A DNA stretch of 64,000 nt from DASSQJ01 sp963726295 (GTDB lineage: Bacteria; Actinomycetota; Actinomycetes; Actinomycetales; Dermatophilaceae): positions 558,001 to 622,000 of the forward strand of contig CAVSBW010000012.1 of the NCBI GenBank assembly GCA_963726295.1, read 5' to 3'. The position numbers and the translations under genes are program-made. Below, piece after piece: positions 45,612 to 55,633 of the stretch (its first letter is position 1; each line of letters begins with the position of its first letter). The notes beneath the pieces are model-generated. The model was not told the DNA's origin and did not search any database. It worked only from the letters and a program-made list of their open reading frames with translations.

Positions 45612-46493
45612 TGCGGTGGCGCACCCCGGGCGCGCCTCGGCGCGACCAGCTGCCCCGCGGCCCACAGCGGCGGGCGGCGGCCGGCTTCGCCCTCACCCTG
45701 GCCGGCGCGCTCGGGTTCGGGTGGGCGCACCTGGCCGGTGCCGGACGTGCGCTGGCTGGGCGCCACCCTCGCGCTCTCCCTCGCCGGGCTCTCCTACGGG
45801 CTGGCCGCGTGGAGCCGGATGCTGCCGCCGGGGCCGGTCGTCGAGGAGCGCGAGCCGATGCGCTCGCCCGAGGAGGACCGCCGCGCGCTGGCAGAGGACC
45901 TCGGTACCGCCGACGGCGCCATCGTCTCGGCCCCGCTGCCCCGCCGCCTGCTCACCGCGGCCCTCTCCGTGCTCGGCCTCGCCCTCCTCGTGCCCCTACG
46001 CGCGCTGCGGGGGCCGGGCCCGCCGCCGCAGGAGGCCCTGCCCCGCACGGCGTGGGGTCCCGGTGTCCGGGCGGTCACCCGCGACGGCGCACCCGTGCGC
46101 CTCGAGGACCTCGCCGTCGGCACGGCCGTCACCGTGCACCCCGAGGGCCACGTCGACGACGCCGACGCCGGGGTGCTGCTGCTGCGCCTTCCCCCCGACC
46201 GGCTGCGACTGTCCCCGGAACGGAGCGGGTGGACCGTCGGCGGGGTGGTCGGCTACTCCAAGCTCTGCACGCACGCCGGGTGCCCGGTGGGCCTCTACGC
46301 CGAGACCACCGGCCAGCTGCTCTGCCCCTGCCACCAGTCGGTCTTCGACGCCTACGCCGGCGCCGAGCCGGTCTTCGGGCCGGCGGCCAGGCCGCTCCCG
46401 CAGCTGCCCCTCGCCCTCGACGACGACGGCGTGCTCGTGGCCACCGGCGACTTCCCCACCCCGCCGGGCCCCGGCTACTGGAGGACCTCGTGA
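45611..46493 (+). CDS. qcrA: Rieske iron-sulfur protein QcrA (one frameshift)
   Basis: About 293 aa. Three N-terminal hydrophobic segments (FALTLAGALGFGWAHLAGA, then WLGATLALSLAGLSYGLAAW and LTAALSVLGLALLVPLRALR), typical of actinobacterial QcrA. The cluster ligands are in SKLCTHAGCPVGLY and LLCPCHQSVFDAYAGAEP. An indel near 45745 separates the first helix from the rest. Passes electrons from menaquinol to QcrC. Confidence 0.9.
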
Positions 46494-47967
46494 TCCCCCG
46501 GCTGCTCGCCCGCCGGACCGGCGAGTGGTTCGACGACCGGCTGCGGCTGTCGAGGGCCACCCGCAAGGCGGTGGGCAAGGTCTTCCCCGAGCACTGGTCG
46601 TTCATGCTCGGCGAGATCGCCCTCTACTCCTTCGTCGTGCTCCTGGTCACCGGCACCTACCTCACCTTCTTCTTCGACGCGACGACCGCCGAGCGCGAGT
46701 ACCTCGGCAGCTACGCACCGCTGCACGGCGCGGAGGTGTCCGGGGCGTACGCGTCCACCGTGGAGCTGAGCTTCGACGTCCAGGGTGGGCTCCTCGTCCG
46801 CCAGGTCCACCACTGGGCGGCGCTGCTCTTCGTCGCCGCCGATCGGTCGTGCACCTGCTGCCGGATCTTGCTCACCGCCGCCTTCCGGCACCCCCGGGAG
46901 CTCAACTGGGTCGTCGGGGTGACCCTGCTGCTGCTCGCCGTGCTCAACGGCTTCACCGGCTACTCGCTGCCCGACGACCTGCTCTCCGGGACCGGGCTGC
47001 GGATCGCCTCCGCCGTGGTGCTCTCGATCCCGCTGGTCGGGCCCTGGCTGCAGTTCCTGGTCTTCGGCGGCGAGTTCCCCGGCGAGGCCCTGGAGCAACG
47101 GCTGCTTCATCGCGCACGTGCTCCTCGTGCCCGCCCTGATCGTCGCGCCTGGTCACCGTCCACATGGCGGTGCTGGTCCGCCAGAAGCACACCCAGTTCC
47201 CCGGCGCCCGGGCGGCGGCAGACCAACGTCGTCGGCGCCCGGATGTGGCCCACGTACGCCGTGCGCTCGCTGTCGCTCCTCGCCGGGGTCGGCGCGGTGC
47301 TCGTCGCCCTCGGGCGGGCTCGTGCAGATCAACCCGGTGTGGCTGTGGGGGCCGTTCGAGCCCGAACCGCGCCACCTCACCGGCCCAGCCGGACTGGTAC
47401 GTCGGCTGGGTCGACGGCGCCCTGCGTCTGCTGCCGCCGTGGGAGTTCCGGGTGGCCGGCTACCTCGTGCCCAACGTCTTCTGGGCCGGCGTGGTCCTGC
47501 CCGCCCTCACCTTCGCCGTGCTCTACGCCTGGCCGTGGATCGACCGCCGGATCACCGGCGACCGTGCTGGGCACCACATCCTGGAGGAGCCCCGCCGGCG
47601 TCCGTTCCGCGTGGCCGTGCTCGTCGGCGCGGTCACCTTCCTCGGGATGCTGCTGCTGGCGGGCGCCGAGGACATCGCCGCGCGCTGGTGGGGGGTGCCG
47701 GTCCGCGACCTGGTCCGGGTGATGCGGGTGGCCACCCTGGTGGTGCCGGCGGTCACCGCCGGCCTCGCCTACCTCGTCACCCGCCGACTGCTGAGGTCCC
47801 GGGCGCCGTCCCTCGCGCAGATGCCGTGGACCACGCCGCGGGAGCAGCCGGACGCGCCCCGTCCGGGCGACGCCGGAGCCGGGAACGCGGACGGGCACCA
47901 CGGGTCGGACGACGACCTGCGCCCGCCACCGGTGTCACCGCCCCGGGTCGGGGGCGGCCGTGGCTGA
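46490..47967 (+). CDS. qcrB: Cytochrome b subunit of the bc complex, QcrB (frameshifted)
   Basis: GTG 46490 overlaps qcrA by 4 bp. About 490 aa. Landmarks: FPEHWSFMLGEIALYSFVVL, RQVHHWAALLFVAA (heme His), NGFTGYSLPDDLLSGTGLR (Qo region), IAHVLLVPALIV, and NPVWLWGPFEPEP. After several indels between 46845 and 47395 the C-terminus is clean: PPWEFRVAGYLVPNVFWAGV, then further helices and an acidic tail. Menaquinol oxidation site and both b hemes lie here. Last of the qcrCAB genes. Confidence 0.9.
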
Positions 47968-48266
47968 GCCGACCGGGGTGCTCTCGGTGCACCGCGAGGG
48001 AGACCTCTGGCGGTGGCTCCACGAGGAGCGCGGCCCGCGCGGGCGCTCCGCTGCGGCTGAGGTCCTCGATCGCCTTCGCCGACCGGGAGTCCGCCGTGGA
48101 GGCGGCCCGGACGGCCTACCCCGAGGCCGTGCTGCTGGAGCCGCCCTCGCCACGCGGTCGCGGCCGCCTCGCGGTGGCGACCGCAGCGGTCGCGGTGCTC
48201 CTCCTGCTCCGGGCGCGGCGGCGTCGGGAGCGCCGTGTCACCACCTCCCCGGGTCCACGCGCCTGA
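47960..48266 (+). CDS. Hypothetical small protein with C-terminal membrane helix (one frameshift)
   Basis: About 101 aa, GTG 47960 overlapping qcrB. VLSVHREGDLWRWLHEER, then after an indel near 48040 LRSSIAFADRESAVEAARTA and YPEAVLLEPP. This strand-helix pattern resembles a YegP/DUF1508 unit. The C-terminus is GRLAVATAAVAVLLLLRARR. Its tail overlaps, tail to tail, the minus-strand gene at 48238. Function unknown; the tie to the bc genes is by position only. Confidence 0.55.
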
Positions 48267-48555
48267 GCCGGCGCCGGCGCGCCCTCGCCGCCCTGAGCGC
48301 CCGGACCAGGCGTCGCTCCCGGGCCAGGAGCGAGAGCACCTCTGGATTGATCGCCCGGATGCCGGGGCGCCGCCCCTCCACCAGCGTGGGCGCCCGCCGG
48401 AGCTGCTCGGTGATGTCGGCCAGCTCGGCGACCAGCTCCTCGACGGTGCGATCGGTGCGGTCGAGTGGTTCCGTGCCGGGTCACGTCCACGGCTCGTCCC
48501 CTTCGTCGGGCACCCGTCCTCGGCGGGCGCCTCCCCGGCGGCGGCCGGGGATCAC
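48238..48555 (-). CDS. Hypothetical small protein (one frameshift), stress-promoter controlled
   Basis: About 105 aa. GTG 48555 follows AGGGA at good distance, and a near-perfect GTTT-N15-GGGTA promoter lies 32 bp upstream. The frame reads GRVPDEGDEPWT and meets a stop at 48481. Shifting by one base near 48485 opens PLDRTDRTVEELVAELADIT, then EQLRRAPTLVEGRRPGIRAI and NPEVLSLLARERRLVRALRA to a stop at 48238. The charged helix with heptad-like leucines could be a coiled coil. No family recognised. Promoter plus ribosome site argue for a real gene. Confidence 0.45.
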
Positions 48556-48587
48556 GGTGTCCCTCGCTGTCGGAGCCACCAGAGGAC

Positions 48588-48611
48588 TACCCGGCGCCGC
48601 CGGCGCCAAAC
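48588..48611 (-). promoter_or_regulatory. SigB/SigF-type promoter
   Basis: GGTTT with GTTT at 48608-48611, N15, GGGTA (48588-48592), minus strand. One of the best matches in the window. Confidence 0.65.
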
Positions 48612-48641
48612 CCGGGTGGCGACCGGGCGGGCCGGTCCGGT

Positions 48642-48665
48642 GGTTGGCAGCGCGCCGGTGGGGTA
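48642..48665 (+). promoter_or_regulatory. SigB/SigF-type promoter for the UDP-sugar decarboxylase gene
   Basis: GGTT (48642-48645), N15, GGGTA (48661-48665), 51 bp before the ATG at 48717. Back to back with the promoter at 48588. Confidence 0.5.
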
Positions 48666-48716
48666 GGACATCCGCGAACCGGGGTCGTCGGGACCCCGCC
48701 GCGGAGGAGGAGCGAA

Positions 48717-49738
48717 TGGAGCTGAGTGTCATCCGGGACGGGGACCGCCCGCGCGCCGGTCGTCGAGTCGTCGTGACCGGGGGCGCCGGCTTCCTCGGCA
48801 GCCACCTGTGCACGCGGCTGCTCGACGACGGCGCGGAGGTGGTGGTCCTGGACAACCTGGTGACCGGCAGTCCCGCCAACCTCGCGCACGTGCTCACCGA
48901 CCCCCGGCTGCGCCTGCTCCACTGCGACGTCACCGACTTCCTCCACGTGCCGGGCCGGGTCGACCTCGTCCTGCACTTCGCCAGCCCGGCCTCCCCCGTC
49001 GACTACCTCCGCATCCCGCTCGAGACGCTCAAGGTGGGCTCGATCGGCACCTGGCACGCCCTCGGCCTGGCCAAGGAGAAGGGGGCCCGGTTCGTCCTCG
49101 CCTCCACCTCCGAGGTGTACGGCGACCCGCAGTGCCACCCGCAGCCGGAGACCTACTGGGGGCACGTGAACCCGATCGGTCCCCGCGGCGTCTACGACGA
49201 GGGCAAGCGGTTCGGGGAGGCGATGACCACCGCCTACCGGGAGCACGAGGGGGTCGACACGGGCATCGTCCGGATCTTCAACACCTACGGCCCGCGGATG
49301 CGGCCCCACGACGGCCGCGCCATCCCCACCTTCATCCGGCAGGCCCTCCTCGGCGAGCCGCTCACGGTGGCCGGCGACGGCAGCCAGACCCGTTCGGTGT
49401 GCTTCGTCGACGACCTCGTCCGCGGCATCCTCGACTTCGCCGACACCGACCACCCCGGCCCGGTCAACCTCGGCAACCCCGAGGAGCTCACCGTCCGCCG
49501 GATCGCCGAGGACGTCCTCGCGTGCGTGGGGTCGTCCTCGGCGCTCGAGGCCGTCGACCTGCCCGTCGACGACCCCAAGGTCCGGCGACCCGACACGACG
49601 CTCGCCCGCGCGCTCCTCGGCTGGGAGCCGGCCGTGCCGTGGGCGACCGGCCTGGAGCGGACCGTGGAGTGGTTCCGTCAGCTTCCCGAGGAGGAGCTCG
49701 CCTCCGCGCCGCAGCTGGCCGGGGCCCCCTCGGCCTGA
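48717..49738 (+). CDS. NAD-dependent epimerase/dehydratase, UDP-glucuronate decarboxylase (UXS)-like
   Basis: 340 residues, intact, GGAGGAG upstream of ATG. NAD site VVVTGGAGFLGSHLCTRLLD. The UXS-type motif LHFASPASPVDYLRIPLETL is distinctive and separates this group from GalE. Catalytic STSEVYGDP and YDEGKR (Tyr-x3-Lys), then NTYGPRMRPHDGRAIPTFIR. It would convert UDP-glucuronate to UDP-xylose or a related 4-keto sugar. Head of the glycan locus on the plus strand, ending tail to tail with a 61-bp overlap into a GT9 gene. Confidence 0.85.
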
Positions 49739-50667
49739 GCCGCTCCGAGAAGCGCGTGGGCCGCGGCGAGCACCTCCTCGACGGTGACGCGCCCCAGCCT
49801 CGGGTCGAGGCGGGCGCCGTTGGCGTCGCCGGGCCGGGTGGACGCCCGCGGCCCGTGCCAGACCACCCGGTGGAGGTGGGCGTCGATCCGCGGCCCCCAG
49901 AGGGCTGGTGAGACCGGGCCGAAGAGCGTCACCGAGGGTGTCCCGTAGGCCGTCGCCACGTGCGCGACGCCGGTGTCGGAGGACAGCAGCAGGTCGGCCC
50001 CGGCGACCAGCGCGGCCAGGTCGGTCAGGTCGTCGCGCCCGGTCCGGTCCTGCGCCCCCGCGCGCACCAGCGGACGCGCGAGGTCGGCCTCGGCGGCGGT
50101 CCCCGTCACCACCACCGGTCTGCCCCGGTCGACCAGCGCCGCCACGACCTCGGCCCACCGCTCCAGCGGCCACCGGCGCGCCGGGGCCGACGCCCCGGGG
50201 TGCACGAGGACCGCGCCACTCCCCGGCACCCCTGCTCCCAGCCGCAGGTCGTGCGGGTCCGCGACCGGGCCCAGGGTCCGCACCAGGCGGACCCAGCGGT
50301 CGACCTCGTGCTCGTCCTCCCTCCACGCCGGTCCCGTGACGTGGCCGGCGGCCGGGCAGCGGAACCCCAGGAGCGCCCGGGCCCCGGTCGCGTGGAGCAG
50401 CCGGTGGCTCGCCGGACCGCAGCCGTGGAGGTCCACGGCGAGGTCCGGCGCCCGGTCGACGGGCAGCGGGTGCCCCAGCCCGGTTGCCGGGACGGTGCCG
50501 TCGACGAGGCCGAGGTCGCGGAACCACGCCGCCAGCGCCCGCGGTGCCGCAAGGAGGATGCGGTGGCCCGGGTACGCCCGCCGGAGCCCGCGCAGCGCGG
50601 GGACGGCGGTCAGCAGGTCGCCGAGGCCGAGCGCCCGGAGGACCAGGACCTCGGGAGCGTCGGTCAC
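49678..50667 (-). CDS. Glycosyltransferase family 9 (heptosyltransferase-like)
   Basis: 329 residues, intact, GTG 50667 overlapping the SDR stop. VLVLRALGLGDLLTAVPALR is the GT9 opening (R-x3-GD). SGAVLVHPGASAPARRWPLE and ADLLLSSDTGVAHVATAYGT, then PSVTLFGPVSPALWGP, are the nucleotide-sugar and catalytic regions shared with ADP-heptose transferases (WaaC/WaaF). With heptose synthesis genes in the same operon, the donor is probably ADP-heptose. Acceptor unknown. Last gene of the operon. Confidence 0.85.
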   Translation of the reverse strand: MTDAPEVLVLRALGLGDLLTAVPALRGLRRAYPGHRILLAAPRALAAWFRDLGLVDGTVPATGLGHPLPVDRAPDLAVDLHGCGPASHRLLHATGARALLGFRCPAAGHVTGPAWREDEHEVDRWVRLVRTLGPVADPHDLRLGAGVPGSGAVLVHPGASAPARRWPLERWAEVVAALVDRGRPVVVTGTAAEADLARPLVRAGAQDRTGRDDLTDLAALVAGADLLLSSDTGVAHVATAYGTPSVTLFGPVSPALWGPRIDAHLHRVVWHGPRASTRPGDANGARLDPRLGRVTVEEVLAAAHALLGAAQAEGAPASCGAEASSSSGS

Positions 50668-51389
50668 GGCCAGGACGGCTCGGTCGAGGTCGCGACGACG
50701 AGCTCGCGGATCTCGCAGTCCCCCGGCTGGCTCAGCACGGTGAGCACGGTCGCCGCGACGTCGGCCGGGTCGTTGAGGGCGGCGTCGGGTCCGGGCTTGT
50801 ACTGCTCGGTGCGGCCGTCGAAGAACCCGGTGCGCATCCCGCCGGGAACGAGCATCGTCACCCGCACCCGCCCGGCCAGCTCGATGGCCAGGGAGCGGGT
50901 GAAGCCGACGACCCCGAACTTGGAGGCGCAGTACGCCGTCGCGTCCCCCGCCGGCCGCAGCCCCAACGTCGACCCGACGGTGATGACCGTGCCGTGCCGG
51001 TCGACGAGGTGTGGCAGCGCGGCCCGTACGACGGCCGCGGTGCCCAGCAGGTTCACCTTGAGCACGCGGTCCCAGGCCTGCGCCGCCACCTCCTCGAGCG
51101 GCCCGCAGGCGTCGATCCCCGCGGCGGTGACGACCGCGTCGGGCGGGCCCACCCGCTCCACGAGCTCCTCGACCGCCGCCGCGGCGGCGTCGGTGTCGGC
51201 GAGGTCGGCACGGACGTGGGCCACGTCGACCTCCGGTGCGGCCACGTCGATGACCGCCGGGGTGCCGCCGGCCTTGTCGACGGCCGCGACCACCGCGGCC
51301 CCCAACCCTCGGGCCCCGCCGGTGACGAAGACCGTGCCGGGGCCCGAGCTGCGGGGGTCGGTGGCGGGACGGTGGGTGGTGTCGCTCAT
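50664..51389 (-). CDS. Short-chain dehydrogenase/reductase
   Basis: 241 residues, intact, ATG 51389 overlapping hldE by 4 bp. VFVTGGARGLGAAVVAAVDK (cofactor), ADLADTDA, TAAGIDACGP, catalytic Ser in VGSTLGLR, YCASK, then MLVPGGMRTGFFDGRTEQYK. Classical SDR of unknown substrate. Inside a heptose/glycan operon it may reduce or epimerise a sugar nucleotide or heptose, but the fold alone does not show this. Confidence 0.82.
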   Translation of the reverse strand: MSDTTHRPATDPRSSGPGTVFVTGGARGLGAAVVAAVDKAGGTPAVIDVAAPEVDVAHVRADLADTDAAAAAVEELVERVGPPDAVVTAAGIDACGPLEEVAAQAWDRVLKVNLLGTAAVVRAALPHLVDRHGTVITVGSTLGLRPAGDATAYCASKFGVVGFTRSLAIELAGRVRVTMLVPGGMRTGFFDGRTEQYKPGPDAALNDPADVAATVLTVLSQPGDCEIRELVVATSTEPSWP

Positions 51390-52797
51390 CGGGATGCTCC
51401 TCGGGTCGTGGACGAAAGGATGGCGGTCGTCGACCGCCCGGACAGGTAGGGAAGGAGGACCGTGCGGCCGCCCCACGAGCGGACCAACCGCGACTCGGGG
51501 AGGTCGGAGCCCTCGTAGTCGCCGCCCTTGACCCAGATGTCCGGGCGGATCCGGCGCAGCGCCTCGTCCGGGACGTCCTCGTCGAAGACGACGACCGCGT
51601 CGACGCAGCGCAGGCCGCGCAGCACGGTCGCCCGGTCCTCGCTGCGTGGTCACGGGACGCCCCGGGCCCTTGAGCCGAGCCACCGAGGCGTCGGAGTTCG
51701 AGCAGGACGACGAGGGCGTCGCCGAGGCCGCGGGCGGCCTCGAGCGTGGCGACGTGGCCGGCATGCAGCACGTCGAAGCAGCCTCCCGTCGCGACGACGG
51801 TGCCGCCGCGCTCCCGCACGGCGGTGACGACGTCGACGGCGGCGGCTGCCGCGTCCGCGCGGGGGGTCCGGCGCCCGCCGTCCCGGGTCGGCCGGTCCGG
51901 CGACCCCTCGGGCACCCGCCAGGCCGAGGCGCCGCCGGAGGCGACGAACGCACCGGCCGACCGCACCGCCTCGCCGACGGCCTCGCTCGCCGTGCGGCCG
52001 GCCGCCAGGGCCACCGCGGCGGCCGCGGTGAAGCTGTCGCCGGCGCCGCAGGGGTCGCCCTCGGCCGGCGCCGCGGGAACGAGCGTCGGCTCCCCCGCGG
52101 TGGTGCCGAGCCAGGCGCCCTGCACACCGTCGGTGACGGCGACGGCGCCGCGCCCCCCAGTGGCGCACCAGCCCCGCCGCCAGGGCGTCAGCCGGGCTCC
52201 CCGTCGACGCCGAGCCGGGCCCGGGCCTCGGTGAGGTTGGGGGTGACGAGGGCACAGCCCGGCACCGGCTCCGCGCCGCGCGGGTGCGGGTCCCAGACGA
52301 CCGGCGCCCGGGGCGCCCGGCGCTCCAGCAGGCTCCGCAGCTGCGGGTGGGCCGACGTCCCGGCGCCGTAGCACGAGACGACGACGGTGGCCGCGTCGAG
52401 GAGCAGCGGCTCCACCTCGTCCGGGAACGACCCGAGCGGTCGCCCGGATCCGCCCTGGTCGATCCGGGCGACCGAGTGCGTCCCGACCCGCACCCGGGTC
52501 TTGACCCTGGTGCCGCCCTCGTGGTCGCCGGCCACGAGCCGCACGCCGAAGGCCTCGAGCACGCGGCGCAGCAGCCGTCCCTCCTCGTCGTCGGCCACGG
52601 GGGCCACGAGCGTGGTCCGGTGCCCGGCGGCGGCACACGACCAGCGCCGTGAGGCCGGCACCACCGGCACCGACGAGCACCTCGTCGACGTCGACGACGG
52701 GCGCAGGGGCGTCGGGGCAGAGCCGCTCGACCCGGCCGTGGACGTCGCGGTCGAGGACCAGGTCCCCGACGACCACGACGTCGTCGACGCCGCTCAC
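51386..52797 (-). CDS. hldE: Bifunctional heptose 7-phosphate kinase / heptose 1-phosphate adenylyltransferase HldE (frameshifted)
   Basis: About 470 aa from GTG 52797. N-terminal PfkB kinase: VVVVGDLVLDRDVHGRVERL, CPDAPAPVVDV, GGTRVKTRVRV, DPHPRGAEPVPG, and the kinase signature AEGDPCGAGDSFTAAAAVAL (anion hole and catalytic Asp). C-terminal nucleotidyltransferase: VATGGCFDVLHAGHVATLEA (HxGH), then LNSDASVARLKGPGRPV. Indels lie near 52635, 52170 and 51645. It phosphorylates heptose 7-phosphate and makes ADP-heptose. gmhA is adjacent and gmhB a few genes upstream. Confidence 0.88.
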
Positions 52798-53403
52798 GAG
52801 CCCTGCCGGCACACCGGGCCGGCGCTCATCAGGCCCCGGGAGGCGAGCTCGTCGTCGAGCGCCGCGCAGACGGCGTGGATGGCGACGAGCTGCACCTCCT
52901 GGACCGCGGCGGTGCTGGGCGCGTCGACGACCAGCGTCCGGTCGGCGAGGCCCGCGAGCGGGTTGGGCGCCGGGCCGGTCAGGGCCCAGACCCGAAGGCC
53001 CAGCTCGTGGCCGCGCTTGGCCGCGTGGAGGATGTTGCTGCTCGACCCGCTCGTCGAGAGCAGCACGAGCACGTCACCGGGCCGGCCGTGCGCCTCGACC
53101 TGGCGGGCGAAGACCTCCTCGGGTCCGTAGTCGTTGAGGATCGCGGTCAGGCTCGAGGTCTCCGCGCTCAGGGCGATCGCCGAGAACGGCCGCCGGTCCC
53201 GACACCACCGGCCGACGAGCTCGGCGGTGAGGTGCTGGGCCTCCGCGGCGCTGCCGCCGTTGCCGGCGGCCAGCAGGCGCCCGACCACCGGTCAGCACGC
53301 CCGCGAGCTCCTCGCCCCAGCCGCGGACCAGCTCTTCCTGGGCCTCGAGGGAGCGCCAGCGCCGCCGGGCCAGCTCGGCGGCGTGCTCGGTGAGCCAGGA
53401 CAC
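52794..53403 (-). CDS. gmhA: Sedoheptulose 7-phosphate isomerase GmhA (SIS domain; one frameshift)
   Basis: About 203 aa. Start GTG 53403 (SWLTEHAAELARRRWRSLEA), then an indel near 53285 leads into LLAAGNGGSAAEAQHLTAEL, the SIS phosphosugar-binding motif of GmhA. VLVLLSTSGSSSNILHAAKR is the second phosphate loop, and AVQEVQLVAIHAVCAALDDE the C-terminal active-site helix. Converts sedoheptulose 7-phosphate to D-manno-heptose 7-phosphate, the first step toward ADP-heptose. No stop separates it from the upstream glycosyltransferase as read, so that boundary is approximate. Confidence 0.87.
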
Positions 53404-54643
53404 CGGGGCCGCACCGCGCGGCGGTCCGTCCGCGTGCCGGCGCCGGCGGACCAGCTCGCCGAGCAGCTCCTCGGTGCCGCGCGCCACGACGTCCCAGTCG
53501 AAGCGCTCGACGGCGCGCCGGCGCGCTCGCTCCCCCATCCGGCGGGCGGACGCGGGATCCCGGAGCACCGAGGCGACGGCGCGGCCGACGGCCTCGACGT
53601 CCCGGGGCGGGACGAGCAGCCCGGTGCGGCCGTTCTCGACGCTGTCGAGCAGCCCGCCGACTGCCGACCCGACGACGGCCCGCCCGCAGGCGGCATGCCT
53701 CGAGCGGCGTGATGCCGAACGGCTCGTACCAGGGGACGGCGAGGACGAGGTCGGCCGAGCGGTAGACCGCGGGCATGTCCTCGTGCGGCACCTGCCCGAC
53801 GAGGTGCACGCGGTCCGCGACGCCGACGTCCTCGGCCACGCGGAGCAGGCGGCGGGCCTCGCCGTCGCGGTCCAGCTCGGCCGCGGGCGGTCCGCCGACG
53901 ACGACGAGGTCGGCGTCCGGCACCGCGCGTCAGGGCCCGGACCGCGACGTCGACGCCCTTGCGCTCGACGAGCCGTCCGACGACGAGGAGCCGGGGTCCC
54001 CGCCGTGGCGGCAGGTGCCGGCGAGCAGCCGTCGCCCGGCGTGAAGTGCTGCGGTGTCGACGCCGCACGGCACGACGTCGACCGTGCCCGGTGGGCACGC
54101 CCATGGCAGCGAGCTCGGCCACCTCGTCGGCGCACGTCGCGATGACGAGGTCGACCTCCTCGGCGAGCCCGCGCTCGAGCCGCAGGCGCTCGGGCGGGCT
54201 GGTGTCGCACGCGCCCTGGTGCCGTCGCTTGACCGTGCCGAGGGCGTGGAAGGTCTGGGCCACCGGGACACCGGCCCGCCGGCCGGCCGCCAGCGCGGCC
54301 AGCCCGGACATCCAGAAGTGGGCGTGGACGACGTCCGGGCGTCCGTGCTCGGCCCAGTCCTGCGCGATGCCCGCGGCGAACGTCGTCGACGTGGGGCAGC
54401 AGCTCGTCCTTCGGCACGCGCTCGGGGGGACCGGCCGGCGACGTTGACCACCGTGACGCCGGACGGCATCCGCACCCGGTCGGGGGCGCGTGGGTCGTCC
54501 CGCCGGGTGTACACGGTCACGGTCGTGCCCGAGCCGGGCGAGGCCGGCGGCGAGCGGGCCACGTGGACGTTCTGTCCGCCGGCGTCGACCCCACCGAGAG
54601 CGGCGAGCGGGCTGGCGTGCTCGGAGACCATCGCGATCTTCAC
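53404..54643 (-). CDS. Glycosyltransferase family 4 (frameshifted)
   Basis: About 410 aa from GTG 54643: KIAMVSEHASPLAALGGVDA then GGQNVHV, the GT-B opening that resembles sucrose synthase/MshA-type GT4. Then DVVHAHFWMSGLAALAAGRR, VPVAQTFHALGTVKRRHQGA, DLVIATCADEVAELAAMGVP, and the donor site ADLVLAVPWYEPFGITPLEA (E-x7-E). C-terminus FDWDVVARGTEELLGELVRR. More than six indels between 53690 and 54420. Transfers an unknown sugar from a nucleotide donor to the surface glycan. Its stop is not visible before the gmhA start. Confidence 0.8.
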
Positions 54644-55633
54644 GGAGCCACCTCCTTGAGGGTGCGGTCCCAGTCGGTGAGGAACCGGTCGAGGGCGAAT
54701 CGGTCGAGGGCGTGCGGCACGGGCGGCCAGGCCGCGTTCGCGTGCCTCGTCGGGGTCGGCGAGGAGGCGGCGGGCGCTGTCCCGCAGCAGCCCGACGTCG
54801 TTGCTCAGGACGCCGGCGGCGGGCGGCACCGACTCGGGGGCCTCGGTCGTCGCCAGCGCGAGCGACGGGCAGGCCCAGGAACATCGCCTCGACGAGCGAG
54901 AGGCCCAGGCTGGTCCACCGGTAGGGGTGGAGGTAGGCCCGGCTGCCGGGCCATCGCCGCGTGCAGACGGTCCTGCGGGAGGTCGTGGCACCGCGACCGG
55001 TCCAGCCCGGAGGCACCGCGCCGCTCGGCGAGCGCGCCCAGCTCCTGCGTGTTCATGCCGTACACGTCGCACGGGCACGGACCCGGCGAGGGCGAGGACC
55101 AGGTCGGACCCGGCGACCCGCCACCGCCGCACCGGGTCGTTGACCGAGACCGCGAGGGCCGGGTCCTCACCGGTGTAGCGGTACCCGGGGTCGGGGACGC
55201 CGTGCTCGAGGACCTGGGTGGGGCGTCCGCCGCAGTCCCACGCCATCGCGTTGAAGTGCGGTGACGTGCACCACAGGAACGTCCCGGAGCCGCGGGTCCT
55301 CGAGCCACCGGGTGCCGGGTCGTGACCGCGCCACCGGGCGGCGTGTTGTGCTCGAGGTAGACGGCCGGCAGGTCACGGCCGACCGTGCGCCCGGTCCACC
55401 GCTCGACGAGGTCGACCTCGTGCGGGCGCTGGAGCACGACGACGTCGAGCTCCTCGCAGCGCAGCCGCTCGACGGCGTGACCTCCCGGGCCGCGTCCGGC
55501 CAGGACCAGGTCTGCGGCACGGCCGCGCCCGTCCGGGCCGCGGTCGGTCGACGAGGGGCAGCAGGTACTCGTGCGGGCCCTGGACGAGCGAGGTCGTCCA
55601 CGAGCCGTGGACGTGCCAGACGAGCACCTTCAC
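54640..55633 (-). CDS. Glycosyltransferase (GT-B, family 4-like; frameshifted)
   Basis: About 330 aa. GTG 55633: KVLVWHVHGSWTTSLVQGPH, then EELDVVVLQRPHEVDLVERW and DLPAVYLEHNTP, VVHVTHFNAMAWDCGGRPTQ, VLEHGVPDPGYRYTGEDPAL. After more indels, YLHPYRWTSLGLSLVEAMFL with the E-x7-E-like GT4 site, then GLPVLALATTEAPESVPP. Overlaps the next gene by 4 bp (GTGA). Donor and acceptor unknown. At least eight indels. Confidence 0.75.
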
